47,884 nucleotides of DNA from a virus, in IMG/VR virus record IMGVR_UViG_3300047195_000739, positions 1 to 47,884 of that record; one strand, written 5' to 3'. Positions within the stretch are counted from its first letter, which is position 1. Each line of letters starts with the position of its first letter. The translations under genes were made by a program, and so were the position numbers. The notes beneath the pieces were generated by a model. It saw only the letters and a list, made by a program, of their open reading frames with translations, had not been told where the DNA came from and ran no database searches. Shown piece by piece: positions 47,710 through 47,884 of the stretch.

Positions 47710-47884
47710 ATGGAATCACAAAATAAAGCAATTGCTAAACATCTTAATGAGGGGAATACAATAACGCCTCTGGAAGCATTAAACTTATTTGGGTGCTTTA
47801 GATTATCAGCCAGGATTTACGATTTAAGAAAACTTGGGCTTGCAATTGAAGAAAGGGCTTTTGTTACTCATACAAATAAACGGG
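47710..47884 (+). CDS. Helix-turn-helix protein, 5' part (crosses the contig end)
   Basis: ATG 47710 starts MESQNKAIAKHLNEGNTITP and runs off the contig in frame. Its last 127 bases are the same as the first 127 of the window, and reading on from base 128 of the window gives the full 72-aa helix-turn-helix protein (see 1-171). It closes the circle between the replication operon and the next block. Confidence 0.85.
   Translation, partial: MESQNKAIAKHLNEGNTITPLEALNLFGCFRLSARIYDLRKLGLAIEERAFVTHTNKR
47758..47884. repeat. Terminal direct repeat, right copy (circular overlap)
   Basis: This is the identical partner of bases 1-127. It lies inside the helix-turn-helix gene, so a real terminal repeat here would have to cut a gene, which again favours an assembly overlap on a circular or permuted genome. 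Confidence 0.93.

Overview
The window is very probably the complete genome of one tailed phage of a Bacteroidota host. The first 127 bases recur exactly as the last 127 (1-127 = 47758-47884), and a small helix-turn-helix gene reads through that join. The contig is therefore a circular molecule of about 47,757 bp, or one that is circularly permuted. Evidence for a Bacteroidota host: low G+C; promoters of the Bacteroidota form (TTTG, about 19 bp, TAnnTTTG) at 5211, 38687 and 38816; A/T-rich start regions without Shine-Dalgarno sequences; FISUMP, PbH1 and GGN..RGVCW-type fibronectin domains; and signal peptides that place Gln after the cleavage site. All convincing genes lie on the + strand. I see no integrase, C1-type repressor, DNA polymerase, tRNA or CRISPR array, so a lytic life cycle that relies on host polymerase is the simplest reading.

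Layout. (1) 0-5.2 kb: small accessory proteins, a DUF5131 radical-SAM-like protein, and a probable imported segment (3.26-4.93 kb) with two related, integron-attC-like repeats, a 59-aa ORF and a C5-cytosine DNA methyltransferase. (2) 5.2-15.98 kb: promoter, small and large terminase, then tail genes including a FISUMP protein, an 813-aa baseplate-like protein and a 766-aa tape measure. (3) 15.98-21.81 kb: eight tightly overlapping genes for glycosyltransferases, a SAM methyltransferase and a B12-type radical SAM enzyme. (4) 21.88-27.25 kb: head module (ClpP-like protease/scaffold, major capsid, probable tail tube, terminator, portal, connector). The portal thus lies about 19 kb away from the terminase. 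(5) 27.25-35.8 kb: fibres and beta-helix proteins, four of which begin with Sec or lipoprotein signal peptides. (6) 35.8-38.6 kb: lysis-like module with membrane proteins, an M15 peptidase, a metacaspase, a holin candidate and an exported beta-barrel-like protein. (7) 38.6-38.9 kb: control hub with a terminator, two promoters and a short hairpin RNA. (8) 38.9-47.88 kb: early/replication genes, with two GIY-YIG proteins, a second C5-MTase-like protein, a DnaA domain IV-like protein, a Rad52-type annealing protein, SSB, a DUF1064 nuclease and a replisome organizer whose gene carries iteron-like repeats.

Most unusual points: tail-fibre-like proteins with host export signals; the glycan/radical-SAM cassette placed between tail and head genes; 11-bp-phased AGGGGCTT iterons read in three frames inside the replication gene; the attC-like cassette; two crossing inverted repeats at 45676-45788 between a truncated replication gene and a GIY-YIG gene; and the metacaspase in the lysis region. 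Functional names rest on motifs read by eye; no database search was possible.
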